From: Mucilaginibacter gotjawali
GTDB lineage: Bacteria; Bacteroidota; Bacteroidia; Sphingobacteriales; Sphingobacteriaceae
Length of the DNA stretch: 64,000 nt
Assembly (NCBI RefSeq): GCF_002355435.1
Contig: NZ_AP017313.1
Location: 1,860,001 to 1,924,000 of the forward strand
Direction: 5' to 3'
How positions within the stretch are numbered: the stretch's first letter is position 1; each line of letters begins with the position of its first letter. Under the pieces are notes generated by a model. That model was given only the letters and a program-made list of their open reading frames with translations. It did no database searches and was not told the DNA's origin. Both the position numbers and the translations under genes were made by a program. This document shows, one piece after another, positions 16,264 to 24,002 of the stretch.

Positions 16264-16529
16264 ATGATAATTGAGTTTAACAGGCGATTTTTAAGAGACC
16301 TGGATAAAATTACAAGGGCTTCAGTAAAAAAAGATGTTTTGGACATCATTGACGAAGTTAAAATAGCAAATACCCTCTCTGAAATAAAAAATCTCAAAAA
16401 CTTAAAGGGCATTCAGCCGCGTATCGGATTAGAAGTGGCGATTATAGAATCGGGCTTTTTATTGAAAATAATACTGTCGAATTTGCCCGGGTTGCTGACC
16501 GGAAGGATATTTATAAAGTATTTCCGTAA
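16264..16529 (+). pseudogene. ParE/RelE-like toxin with -1 frameshift
   Basis: The start frame encodes MIIEFNRRFLRDLDKI, a typical RelE/ParE beginning, and continues to EIKNLKNLKG; beyond that it reads non-family sequence to a stop at 16557. The -1 frame from about 16395-16410 instead reads YRIRSGDYRIGLFIENNT then VEFARVADRKDIYKVFP and stops at 16529, the expected toxin C-terminus. The shift can be placed in the run of five A at 16396-16400 (one A missing would give LKKLKG) or at A-AAG-GGC (16404-16410), which fits the pattern of -1 slippery sites. So it is an inactivated toxin, a sequencing error, or a gene expressed by frameshifting. The antitoxin-like gene upstream is intact. Confidence 0.8.
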
Positions 16530-16569
16530 TATCAACATGGTTCAATATAAAATTTAATCGACCTGGAAA

Positions 16570-17091
16570 ATGGAATCATTCTTACATAAATTAAAAGATA
16601 TAACGACCTTTATTTTTGACGTTGATGGCGTGTTAACCGATGGCTCTGTTTTTATTTCAGAAGATGGTATCCAAAGCCGGGCCTTCAACATCAAAGATGG
16701 TTATGCGCTGCAGCTTGCAGTAAAATGCGGCTATAATGTTTGTACCGTTTCGGGCAGCCGATCAAAAAGCGCTGTTTACCGGCTGAACAGCCTTGGTATT
16801 AAGGATGTTTATATGGGAATCCATACCAAAGTTGAAAAAATAAAGCTTTACCTGGAGGAAAAACATCTGAGTGCCGAAAAGGTAATTTATATGGGCGATG
16901 ACATCCCCGACCTGGAAGCGATGAAACTTGCAGGACTACCGGTTTGTCCCGCAGATGCTGCCGAAGAGATAAAAGCGATCAGCAAATATATTTCGCCACT
17001 ACCAGGTGGCAGGGGCTGCGCCCGTGATATTATTGAAAAGGTATTGAAGATCCAGGGCAAATGGATGACCGAAGAGGCGTATAGCTGGTAA
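16570..17091 (+). CDS. kdsC: KdsC-type HAD phosphatase
   Basis: HAD-superfamily phosphatase of the YrbI/KdsC group, predicted to hydrolyse 3-deoxy-D-manno-octulosonate 8-phosphate to Kdo for lipopolysaccharide core synthesis. Motif I is FDVDGVLTDGSVFI (residues 14-27), NIKDGYALQLA is the C0-type conserved segment, motif II is TVSGS, and motif IV is YMGDDIPDLEAM. The protein lacks a cap domain and is 173 aa, as in this tetrameric subfamily. A nonulosonate phosphatase role is a possible alternative. No other kds gene is adjacent. Confidence 0.85.
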   Translation: MESFLHKLKDITTFIFDVDGVLTDGSVFISEDGIQSRAFNIKDGYALQLAVKCGYNVCTVSGSRSKSAVYRLNSLGIKDVYMGIHTKVEKIKLYLEEKHLSAEKVIYMGDDIPDLEAMKLAGLPVCPADAAEEIKAISKYISPLPGGRGCARDIIEKVLKIQGKWMTEEAYSW

Positions 17092-17092
17092 T

Positions 17093-17258
17093 TGGTTCAT
17101 TTGTTCACTGGTTCATTAGTTTATTTGTAATTGCGTTTGGCGTATTTAACGGTAAAATGGTGTTCGGATTTCTTTTTCAAATAAAAGACACTTCAATAAT
17201 AGCACGTAGGGTATCAAACTAGCTACCAATGAACTAATGAACGATTGAACTAATGAAC
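17093..17258. repeat. intergenic inverted repeat of TTCATTAGTTCATTTG words
   Basis: The left arm (17093-17130) is made of GGTTCATTTGTTCACTGGTTC-like words and the right arm (17225-17258) of CCAATGAACTAATGAACG-like complements. The right arm runs into the start codon of maf. The same words flank the gene at 31831-32040 on both sides. Confidence 0.75.
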
Positions 17259-17813
17259 CATAAAATAATTCTCGCATCAAAATCCCCCCGCAGGCAGGAA
17301 CTTTTAAAGCTGATGGATATTAATTTCCACGTAGTGTTGAAGGAAGTGGATGAATCCTATCCTGAACAACTAAGTCCGGAAGAAATTGCCGTTTATATCG
17401 CTGAAAAAAAGGCAAAAGCCTTTGACGAAACGGTTACCGACGAGATTGTTTTAACAGCCGATACCATTGTTTGTGTAAATAACCAAATATTGGGCAAGCC
17501 CGAAAATGAAGCGCATGCAATTGAAATGCTGCAAACGTTATCCGGCAGGATGCACCAGGTAATAACAGGTGTTTGCTTGCTTTACCAGCACCGGTATCAT
17601 AGTTTTTATGACGTTTCGGAAGTGTTCTTTGCAGAACTTTCAGACGAGGAGATCGTTAGCTATGTTAACGAATACAAGCCCTTTGATAAGGCCGGTTCCT
17701 ACGGCATCCAGGAACGTATAGGGCTGATTGGCATTGAAAGAATAAATGGTTCCTATACCAATGTGGTTGGTTTGCCAACAGAAAAACTGTATAGGGAATT
17801 GATGAAACTGTAG
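17253..17813 (+). CDS. maf: Maf family nucleotide pyrophosphatase
   Basis: House-cleaning nucleoside triphosphate pyrophosphatase of the Maf/YhdE family, which removes dTTP/UTP or modified nucleotides. The N-terminal signature IILASKSPRRQELLKLM is followed by EVDESYPEQ, TADTIVCVNNQILGKP with the metal-binding Asp, the SGRMHQVITGVCL segment and DKAGSYGIQE. The length (186 aa) is normal. The ATG lies in the right arm of the upstream hairpin repeat, which may affect initiation. Its 3' end faces the M1 peptidase gene across a strong palindrome. Confidence 0.93.
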   Translation: MNHKIILASKSPRRQELLKLMDINFHVVLKEVDESYPEQLSPEEIAVYIAEKKAKAFDETVTDEIVLTADTIVCVNNQILGKPENEAHAIEMLQTLSGRMHQVITGVCLLYQHRYHSFYDVSEVFFAELSDEEIVSYVNEYKPFDKAGSYGIQERIGLIGIERINGSYTNVVGLPTEKLYRELMKL

Positions 17814-17814
17814 A

Positions 17815-17894
17815 GGCGCAAAATGCAGGGGTGCAAAATGTGGGGGTGCAAAATGTGGGGGCGCAAAATGTGGGGGCGCAAAATTTTGCGCCCC
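17815..17894. repeat. four 15-bp tandem repeats ending in a 22-bp perfect palindrome
   Basis: Units GGYGCAAAATGTGGG at 17815-17829, 17830-17844, 17845-17859 and 17860-17874 (first unit ends GCAGG) run into the palindrome GGGGCGCAAAATTTTGCGCCCC-type at 17873-17894. The palindrome lies between the stops of two convergent genes and probably ends transcription from both sides. Related GCAAAA/TTTTGC hairpins are at 48095-48157. Confidence 0.85.
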
Positions 17895-17899
17895 TACAT

Positions 17900-19897
17900 T
17901 TACATTTTTATCGTATTATTCTTCCTGTTGATATCCGGCAACGCGGCGTCCGGATCAACCGTCACACTTTCAGCTGCTGTTGTTGTTGGGATCACAAAAG
18001 TTATCGCTTTATCCTGCTGCCAGGTTTCCACCGGTAGTTGCATACGCTTTTTGCTGCCATCCTTTAATTTTACTTCTATAGCAAACGGCATAGCCATGGC
18101 GTCTTTATTGGCCACCGTCACCCTTATACCTTGTGTCGGATCGTTATTTACATATTTGGCGTCAACCAGGGCCAGATCAAGCGAGTAGTTATTGTAAAAC
18201 CATCCTTTCCAAAACCAGCCCAGGTCTTCACCTGCGCCATTTTCTATCGACCTGAAAAAGTCATCCGGCTGCGGATGTTTGAAGGCCCAGTTACTGATGT
18301 AATTTTTGAATGCATAATCAAAACGATCTTTTCCCAGGATCTGCTCGCGAAGCAAAACCAGGCCAAAGGCCGGCTTAAAGTAGGCAATAGGGTGACGGTA
18401 TTTTTCGGAGATAGCATCGGCAGCAGTCATAATTGAAGGTGCGTTTGGATCGGCAATGATCGGTACAATCTCATCTGCCGGGTTGCCCTTACCCGGTGCA
18501 TATTCGCCGTCCCGTTTTGGCGCATATTCGCCATGATTAAATTCGTCGGCTGCATAAATATCAATAAAAGTATTAAATCCTTCATCCATCCAGGCAAAAC
18601 GGCGCTCGTTACTGCCAACGATCATCGGGAACCAGTTATGGCCGATCTCGTGCGCGGTAACCCAATACAGCTCGCCGCCTTTATCGCCGATACCGTCAAA
18701 TACAATTCCGGGATACTCCATGCCGCCCGCTATCCCGGCTTCATTAACGGCAACGGGGTAAGGGTAAACGAACCATTTTTCGGAGAAATACTCAATAGAT
18801 TTTTTAAGATATTCGGTTGCTCTTCCCCAGGCATCGTTGCCTGCACTTTCAACCGGGTAAACCGACATGGCAAGGGATTTTTTGCCGCCGGGTAAATTTA
18901 CTTTTGCCGCATCCCACATATAAGCTTTTGAAGCGCCAAAAGCAACGTCGCGGGTGTTGGTCATTTTAAAGTGCCAGGTTAATGTGCCATTATTTTTTGG
19001 TCGTGATGCCGGGCTGGTTACTTCTTCCGCGCTGCGGATCATGATCGTTTTATCGCTGTTTTGTGCTTCATTAAGCCTTGCCATTTGTTTGGCTGTAAGC
19101 ACTTCTTTTGGATTGAGCAATTCTCCTGAGCCCGCTACGATCATATCAGATGGAACGGTAATGCTATAATCAATATCACCATATTCAAGATAAAATTCAC
19201 CGGCGCCTAAAAAAGGCAGGGTATCCCAGCCCCGGCTGTCGTCATAAACACACATCCTCGGGAACCATTGCGCAATTTCATAGATCTTGCCATTTTTGGT
19301 GTCAAAGAAGTCGTTTCTGCCGCCAAAATTACCCGGAATGGTATATTTATAATGAATGATCAGATCGATGGCGCCGCCATTAGGTAATATTGGTTTGGCA
19401 AGGCGCAATTGCATCCGGGTGTCATTGATGATAAATGGAACAGTCTTCTGCACATCCCCATTATTGATTACCACCGACTCTATATCATATCCACCTGTGT
19501 GCTGGTTTGGCGCGGGGGAGAATGCAGTCGCAAAGTTTGAACGGGCATCTTTTTTATAGGTGTTCTGGTCCAGCTGAACCCATAAATATTGCAGGGCATC
19601 CGGGCTGTTATTGGTATAATGGATTTTTTCGGTGGCGGTTAAAGTTTTAGCAGTAGTGTCAATCGCGGCGCTTATGGTGTAATACACCCGGTTTTGCCAG
19701 TATTTTGGACCCGGAGCGCCATTGGCTGAATGAAACTCGTTTCCTTTTTCAGCATAGAATTGAGGAGAAAACAGCGCCGAAGGCTCATAGTTTGATGAAA
19801 TGGTATCGTTGGGGTTTGCGGCGCGCTTTCTTCGCTGCGCATTGGCAGAAATTACAACAAGTAAAATCATTCCAAGGCTTATAAATTTCAATTTCAT
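17900..19897 (-). CDS. secreted M1 family metallopeptidase
   Basis: Zinc aminopeptidase-like protein of about 665 aa. A signal peptide ([20 protein letters not shown]) precedes a basic stretch, so the start is placed 10 codons inside the open frame. The exopeptidase motif [12 protein letters not shown] is followed by the zinc site [12 protein letters not shown] and, 18 residues on, the third ligand in WMDEGFN. The N-terminal beta domain (residues 60-270) contains [14 protein letters not shown], as in M1 proteins. The C-terminal region has [22 protein letters not shown], also typical. It probably degrades peptides in the periplasm or at the surface. Confidence 0.92.
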   Translation of the reverse strand: MKLKFISLGMILLVVISANAQRRKRAANPNDTISSNYEPSALFSPQFYAEKGNEFHSANGAPGPKYWQNRVYYTISAAIDTTAKTLTATEKIHYTNNSPDALQYLWVQLDQNTYKKDARSNFATAFSPAPNQHTGGYDIESVVINNGDVQKTVPFIINDTRMQLRLAKPILPNGGAIDLIIHYKYTIPGNFGGRNDFFDTKNGKIYEIAQWFPRMCVYDDSRGWDTLPFLGAGEFYLEYGDIDYSITVPSDMIVAGSGELLNPKEVLTAKQMARLNEAQNSDKTIMIRSAEEVTSPASRPKNNGTLTWHFKMTNTRDVAFGASKAYMWDAAKVNLPGGKKSLAMSVYPVESAGNDAWGRATEYLKKSIEYFSEKWFVYPYPVAVNEAGIAGGMEYPGIVFDGIGDKGGELYWVTAHEIGHNWFPMIVGSNERRFAWMDEGFNTFIDIYAADEFNHGEYAPKRDGEYAPGKGNPADEIVPIIADPNAPSIMTAADAISEKYRHPIAYFKPAFGLVLLREQILGKDRFDYAFKNYISNWAFKHPQPDDFFRSIENGAGEDLGWFWKGWFYNNYSLDLALVDAKYVNNDPTQGIRVTVANKDAMAMPFAIEVKLKDGSKKRMQLPVETWQQDKAITFVIPTTTAAESVTVDPDAALPDINRKNNTIKM

Positions 19898-20051
19898 AAG
19901 GTAAATATATAATAAGAGATCATACAATCCGCAGTATCGGTTTTCATTTTTGCTATATAAAGCAATTGTATTGTTTTTTTTACTAAAAAAAATACCTGTG
20001 CTTTATGGAAACGGACTGATAAAAGCATCATTATGCCAAAACCTGTAAATT

Positions 20052-20798
20052 ATGATAGCTATTACGAACATCAGTATCCCGGAGCCCTGCCAGCAATCAT
20101 GGCAGCAAATGGAAGACCGCGATGCCGGACGCCACTGCACACACTGCAGCAAAACCGTAGTTGATTTTACAAAAATGAGCGGCGACGAAATTTTAGCCTA
20201 CCTGTCGGCAACCAAAAATGTGTGCGGTCGTTTTAATGAACCCCAGTTAGTTGCAGTAAACCAACAAACCTGTCAGGAAGAATTGCCGGTTAATTATGGC
20301 TGGAAGAAATGGATACTTGCCATAGGAATGTTAGGTTCTGCTGCGTTTTTTAAAGCCGCAGCGCAAACAAAACCACCGGTTGGGCAAACCACCGAACAGG
20401 GTGAATATAGCAAGCCACCGCAAAATCGCATCATCGGGAAGGTTTATATGCCTGATTCAGCGAGAGGCCAGGTTATCAAAGGCCGGATATTGGATGAAAC
20501 CAATATGCCGCTTCCCGGCGCTTCCGTAAGAATTTTGCCCGGTAATACCGTGGCGGTTACTGATGTTAATGGCGATTTTACTTTAAGAACTTCGCCGGGT
20601 GTGACAAAACTTTCGGTAAGTTACATAGGATATGTTAGCAAAGAGCTGGTAGTTGATAATAGTGTAAATGCGGTTTGCGAGGTTAAACTTCAGCTCAGCC
20701 CGGCAATTATGGGCGACATTGTTATCGTGAAGACGCCGTTTTTTAAAAGAATGTATTACAAATTTGTCAGGAGGCCGGTACGTAAATTATTCAGGTAA
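20052..20798 (+). CDS. carboxypeptidase-like regulatory-domain protein with Cys-rich N-terminus
   Basis: Protein of 248 aa in three parts. Residues 1-65 hold a recurring Bacteroidota N-terminal module: PEPCQQSWQQM, GRHCTHCSKTVVDFTKMSGDEI and a final Cys in KNVCGRF; its four cysteines look suited to a small metal site in the cytoplasm. A membrane segment (WILAIGMLGSAAFFKAAA) spans about residues 92-108. Residues 135-220 are a carboxypeptidase-regulatory Ig fold (IKGRILDETNMPLPGASV, GDFTLRTSPG, VSYIGYVSKEL). The tail is basic. The role is unknown. It precedes the Lgt-like operon by 42 bases and could belong to it. Confidence 0.75.
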   Translation: MIAITNISIPEPCQQSWQQMEDRDAGRHCTHCSKTVVDFTKMSGDEILAYLSATKNVCGRFNEPQLVAVNQQTCQEELPVNYGWKKWILAIGMLGSAAFFKAAAQTKPPVGQTTEQGEYSKPPQNRIIGKVYMPDSARGQVIKGRILDETNMPLPGASVRILPGNTVAVTDVNGDFTLRTSPGVTKLSVSYIGYVSKELVVDNSVNAVCEVKLQLSPAIMGDIVIVKTPFFKRMYYKFVRRPVRKLFR

Positions 20799-20840
20799 AA
20801 GCGTATCCATGCATGGCTATTAAATTTTATTTGGTTTAAT

Positions 20841-21647
20841 ATGCCTGTTGGTTGTTTGGTGTGGATAATGCTTGCTATATTTCTGAAAAATTTAGCATTG
20901 CATTTCCCTGTAAACATTCCTGTTGGTAAATCTTATATCCCTGTCCACTTTGTGTGCGAAACACTGGCTTATTTTATAGGTTACAGGTACTATGTTTATT
21001 TAAGAAAGCATACACAGGACCCGATCAGTGCTGAACATCGCCTCATCATATTTATTGGCGCCGCCTTTGGCGCGTTGATAGGGTCGCACCTGGTAGGTGT
21101 GTTGGAAAATCCGCGATTGTTGCCCCGTTTTAACCTGGTTTACCTGATGGGTAATAAAACCATCGTTGGCGGGATGCTGGGCGGTTTGATTGGCGTTGAA
21201 CTGACGAAGAAAAAGATTGGGGTAAAGGTTTCTTCGGGCGATATGATGGTTTATCCGCTGATTCTGGCTATGATCATAGGGCGTACCGGCTGTTTTTTGG
21301 CGGGACTGGAAGACGGCACTTTTGGTGTGCCATCAAACCTGCCATGGGCCATTAACTTTGGCGACGGGATCCGCAGGCATCCCACTAATTTGTACGAGAT
21401 CTTATTCTGGATAGTATTGTGGCTTTCGCTTAACATCATCGAAAAGTATAAGCATTTTACCGATGGCTCAAGGTTTAAAATTTTTTTATCCAGCTACCTC
21501 ATTTTTCGCTTTTTGGTTGAATTTATTAAACCCGACTACTTTTTTAGTTTCGGTCTTTCGGTAATTCAATTAGTTTGTATTGCCGGTATTGTGTATTATT
21601 ATAAAGTTTTTCTTTATCCTTCAAAACTGATAAAACCAGATGCCTGA
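20841..21647 (+). CDS. divergent prolipoprotein diacylglyceryl transferase (Lgt) homologue
   Basis: Polytopic membrane protein of 268 aa with the Lgt scaffold: GGMLGGLIGVE (residues 110-120), IIGRTGCFLAGLEDGTFG (146-162), RRHPTNLYE (178-186) and FRFLVEFIKPD near the end. Canonical Lgt moves diacylglycerol from phosphatidylglycerol to the lipobox Cys. Here the His that precedes GGLIG in Lgt (His103 in E. coli, reported essential) is Leu113, and the Asn of GRxGNF is Cys151, whereas the two key Arg-containing motifs remain. This argues for a related lipid reaction rather than housekeeping lipoprotein synthesis. Its stop overlaps the start of the radical SAM gene by 8 bases, so the two are translationally coupled. 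Confidence 0.82.
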   Translation: MPVGCLVWIMLAIFLKNLALHFPVNIPVGKSYIPVHFVCETLAYFIGYRYYVYLRKHTQDPISAEHRLIIFIGAAFGALIGSHLVGVLENPRLLPRFNLVYLMGNKTIVGGMLGGLIGVELTKKKIGVKVSSGDMMVYPLILAMIIGRTGCFLAGLEDGTFGVPSNLPWAINFGDGIRRHPTNLYEILFWIVLWLSLNIIEKYKHFTDGSRFKIFLSSYLIFRFLVEFIKPDYFFSFGLSVIQLVCIAGIVYYYKVFLYPSKLIKPDA

Positions 21648-23037
21648 ACGCCCGTATATTTATTATGATTTCACCCTAAGTATTTGTTCAACCTGTTTAA
21701 GAAGGGTTGACGCAAAAATTGTTTTTGAGGACGATAAGGTGTTTATGCTGAAAACCTGCCGGCATCACGGCTTCGAAAAAGTTTTGATAGCTACCGATAT
21801 CGAATACTATAAAAACTGCCGCAATTATGCCAAGCGCAGCGAGATGCCTTTGAAATTCAACTCAAAAACGCATTATGGCTGCCCTTACGATTGTGGTTTA
21901 TGCCAGGATCATGAGCAGCATTCGTGCCTTACCGTTTTGGAAGTTACCGACCGCTGTAATTTAAGCTGCCCGACCTGTTATGCCATGTCGTCGCCTACTT
22001 ATGGCAGGCACCGTAGCCTTGCCGAAATTGAGCAGATGCTGGACGTTATTGTTGAAAATGAGGGGCAACCGGATGTGGTGCAGATCAGCGGGGGAGAGCC
22101 TACCGTGCATCCGCAGTTTTTTGAGATCCTGGACATCGCCAAAACAAAACCTATCAGGCATTTAATGCTCAATACCAATGGCATCAGGATTGCCAAAGAC
22201 GAAAATTTTGTAAAACGGCTGGCCACCTATATGCCCGATTTTGAGATCTACCTGCAATTTGATTCTTTTAAAAAGGAAGCGCTTGAACTGTTAAGGGGCG
22301 AGGACCTGCGTGAAGTAAGGATAAAAGCGCTGGAAAACCTGAATAAGTATAATTTATCTACCACGCTGGTGGTTACCCTGCAAAAAGGGTTGAATACCGA
22401 TGAAATAGGCAAGATCATTGAATATGCCCTAAAGCAGCCCTGTGTACGCGGCGTAACTTTTCAGCCAACCCAACAGGCCGGGCGACTGGAAAACTTTAAC
22501 CCGGCGACGGATAGGTACACGCTGACGGAGGTGCGATCGGCAATATTGGCGCAAACCGATATTTTTAATGAACACGACCTGATCCCGGTACCCTGTAACC
22601 CGGATGCGCTGGTGATGGGTTATGCCTTAAAGCTTGGTGGGCAGGTGTTCCCCTTAACCCGGATGATCAACCCGGACGACCTGCTGGATAACTCAAAAAA
22701 TACCATTGTTTATGAGCAGGATGAGCAACTGAAAATGCATTTGCTGAATATGTTCAGCACCGGCAATTCCGTAGAGACGGCAAAAGAACATTTGAAGTCT
22801 ATTATGTGCTGCCTGCCGGAGATTGACGCCCCAAATTTGGGATATGATAACCTTTTCAGGGTGATTATTATGCAGTTTATTGATGCGCAGAATTTTGACG
22901 TAAGGGCGATCAAGAAATCGTGCGTGCATATTGTGAATAAGGACATGCAGATCATCCCGTTTGAAACCATGAACATTTTTTACCGGGATGATAAAGTGGA
23001 GTACTTAAACCAATTGCGAAACGAGATTGTGGTATGA
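21640..23037 (+). CDS. radical SAM protein of MJ0619/tetraether-synthase-like type
   Basis: Radical SAM enzyme of 465 aa. The SAM [4Fe-4S] motif is CNLSCPTCYAMSS (Cys106, 110, 113) with GGEPTVHP following. The N-terminal 100 residues carry many more cysteines: CSTC (16, 19), KTCRHHG (40), NCRNY (60) and CPYDCGLCQDHEQHSC (81, 85, 88, 96). This architecture, with a rubredoxin-like N-terminus and a CPxDCGxC-H-C cluster just before the SAM motif, is what I know from the MJ0619/Tes family that joins lipid tails to make tetraethers in archaea; related bacterial proteins are uncharacterised. It overlaps the Lgt-like gene upstream and, by ATGA, the small membrane protein downstream. The lipid substrate is an inference. 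Confidence 0.85.
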   Translation: MPERPYIYYDFTLSICSTCLRRVDAKIVFEDDKVFMLKTCRHHGFEKVLIATDIEYYKNCRNYAKRSEMPLKFNSKTHYGCPYDCGLCQDHEQHSCLTVLEVTDRCNLSCPTCYAMSSPTYGRHRSLAEIEQMLDVIVENEGQPDVVQISGGEPTVHPQFFEILDIAKTKPIRHLMLNTNGIRIAKDENFVKRLATYMPDFEIYLQFDSFKKEALELLRGEDLREVRIKALENLNKYNLSTTLVVTLQKGLNTDEIGKIIEYALKQPCVRGVTFQPTQQAGRLENFNPATDRYTLTEVRSAILAQTDIFNEHDLIPVPCNPDALVMGYALKLGGQVFPLTRMINPDDLLDNSKNTIVYEQDEQLKMHLLNMFSTGNSVETAKEHLKSIMCCLPEIDAPNLGYDNLFRVIIMQFIDAQNFDVRAIKKSCVHIVNKDMQIIPFETMNIFYRDDKVEYLNQLRNEIVV

Positions 23038-23372
23038 TGGAAAACAAAGATGAGCGTGATCCAAAAAAATCTTCGAAACTTGACCTGTTTGAAAAAAGGA
23101 AGCAATCGTCACGTAACCTGGCTATTGTTGGTTTTAATATCCTGGGTTTAGCTTTTTACACGGTCATTTACAAATTGTCAGCTAACGAAGCAAATTTGGT
23201 TATCGATGCATTTTTAATAGTTTTCCATGTGCTTTTTTGCCTGGGAATGGCCCTGGTGAGTAAAAGGGCCGGAATGTGGGTATTGAGTGCGGTCCTGGTG
23301 CTGATAATTGGTTTTTCAACATGCTCGTACATAAGTAACAGTATTACTTTACCAGTCCATCGGCACCAGTGA
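23034..23372 (+). CDS. GFSTC small membrane protein, copy 1
   Basis: Unrecognised membrane protein of 112 aa with three predicted helices. The N-terminal 28 residues are charged and cytoplasmic (DERDPKKSSKLDLFEKRKQ). The core has LAIVGFNILGLAFYTVIYK, FHVLFC and a last helix ending IIGFSTCSY. Shared with the next two genes are N-x6-YT-x4-K, a mid-helix H with a Cys three or four residues later, LS before the last helix, and GFSTC. The start overlaps the radical SAM stop (ATGA), giving strong evidence for coupling; a second ATG follows directly at 23037. Confidence 0.78.
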   Translation: MMENKDERDPKKSSKLDLFEKRKQSSRNLAIVGFNILGLAFYTVIYKLSANEANLVIDAFLIVFHVLFCLGMALVSKRAGMWVLSAVLVLIIGFSTCSYISNSITLPVHRHQ

Positions 23373-23426
23373 AAATTGATTTTATATTTGGCAACTTTAA
23401 GAATCAGGCTTTTAAAAATTTTAATA

Positions 23427-23729
23427 ATGGCAGATCAAAACATATGGGATCCCAATCCTCGGCCTGAAGAAAAACAACCGGGCAATAAGCCAATGGGCAA
23501 TATGGCCATAGTAGCCTATAACCTGCTTGCCCTGGCTTTTTATACTATTGTATTTAAGCTGCTTGCCAGCCAGGGCGGATTTCTTTTTGATGCATTTGTG
23601 TTATTGGGGCATTTTATTGTTTGTTTTGTGATGGCCATCAGCAGTAAAAGCTGGATGTGGGTTTTAAGCGGTGTTTTAGTAGTTGCCATCGGGTTTTCAA
23701 CCTGTGTTATGGTTATAGGCATGGGGTAA
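23427..23729 (+). CDS. GFSTC small membrane protein, copy 2
   Basis: Paralogue of the preceding gene, 100 aa from the ATG at 23427; the longer open frame from 23376 adds a leader unlike the other copies. It has a proline-rich N-terminus (WDPNPRPEEKQPG), then MAIVAYNLLALAFYTIVFK, a central helix with GHFIVCF, and WVLSGVLVVAIGFSTC at the end. The conserved Cys of GFSTC and the His/Cys pair in the middle helix line up with copies 1 and 3. It lies 54 bases after copy 1. Confidence 0.75.
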   Translation: MADQNIWDPNPRPEEKQPGNKPMGNMAIVAYNLLALAFYTIVFKLLASQGGFLFDAFVLLGHFIVCFVMAISSKSWMWVLSGVLVVAIGFSTCVMVIGMG

Positions 23730-23744
23730 ATAAAAAGCAAGTTT

Positions 23745-24002
23745 ATGGAGGAAAAGAAAAAGAAGGATAACACTATGTTGATCGTATTAATAAATATAGT
23801 AGTATTGATCATCTACACGATAGTTTTAAAATCCTTAATGAAGGGTGATTATGATATTTTAGCCCTCTTTGCAGTCATTGGCACTCATTTTGTAATTTGC
23901 ATTATCACTTCAATATTCTATAAAACCAAGGCTTTTCTGTTAAGTGCTGCAATTATTTTCCTTGTTGGCTTCTCAACCTGTGTATACGTATTTAACCGTT
24001 AA
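23745..24002 (+). CDS. GFSTC small membrane protein, copy 3
   Basis: Shortest and most divergent paralogue (85 aa): MEEKKKKDNTMLIVLINIV, IIYTIVLKSLMKG, GTHFVICIITS and LLSAAIIFLVGFSTCVYVF. Start preceded by a purine-rich stretch (TAAAAAGCAAG). Its TAA stop overlaps the stop codon of the convergent ppx gene (shared bases 24000-24001), leaving no space for a terminator between them. Confidence 0.75.
   Translation: MEEKKKKDNTMLIVLINIVVLIIYTIVLKSLMKGDYDILALFAVIGTHFVICIITSIFYKTKAFLLSAAIIFLVGFSTCVYVFNR

Noticed and set aside
17823-18188. 121-aa frame on the plus strand over the 15-bp repeats and the M1 peptidase gene
   Set aside because: It begins with repeated CKMWG residues from the tandem repeat and then runs antisense to the peptidase; not a gene.
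20841-21647. Housekeeping lipoprotein diacylglyceryl transferase
   Set aside because: The essential His and the GRxGNF Asn are replaced; naming it Lgt would mislead although the fold is the same.
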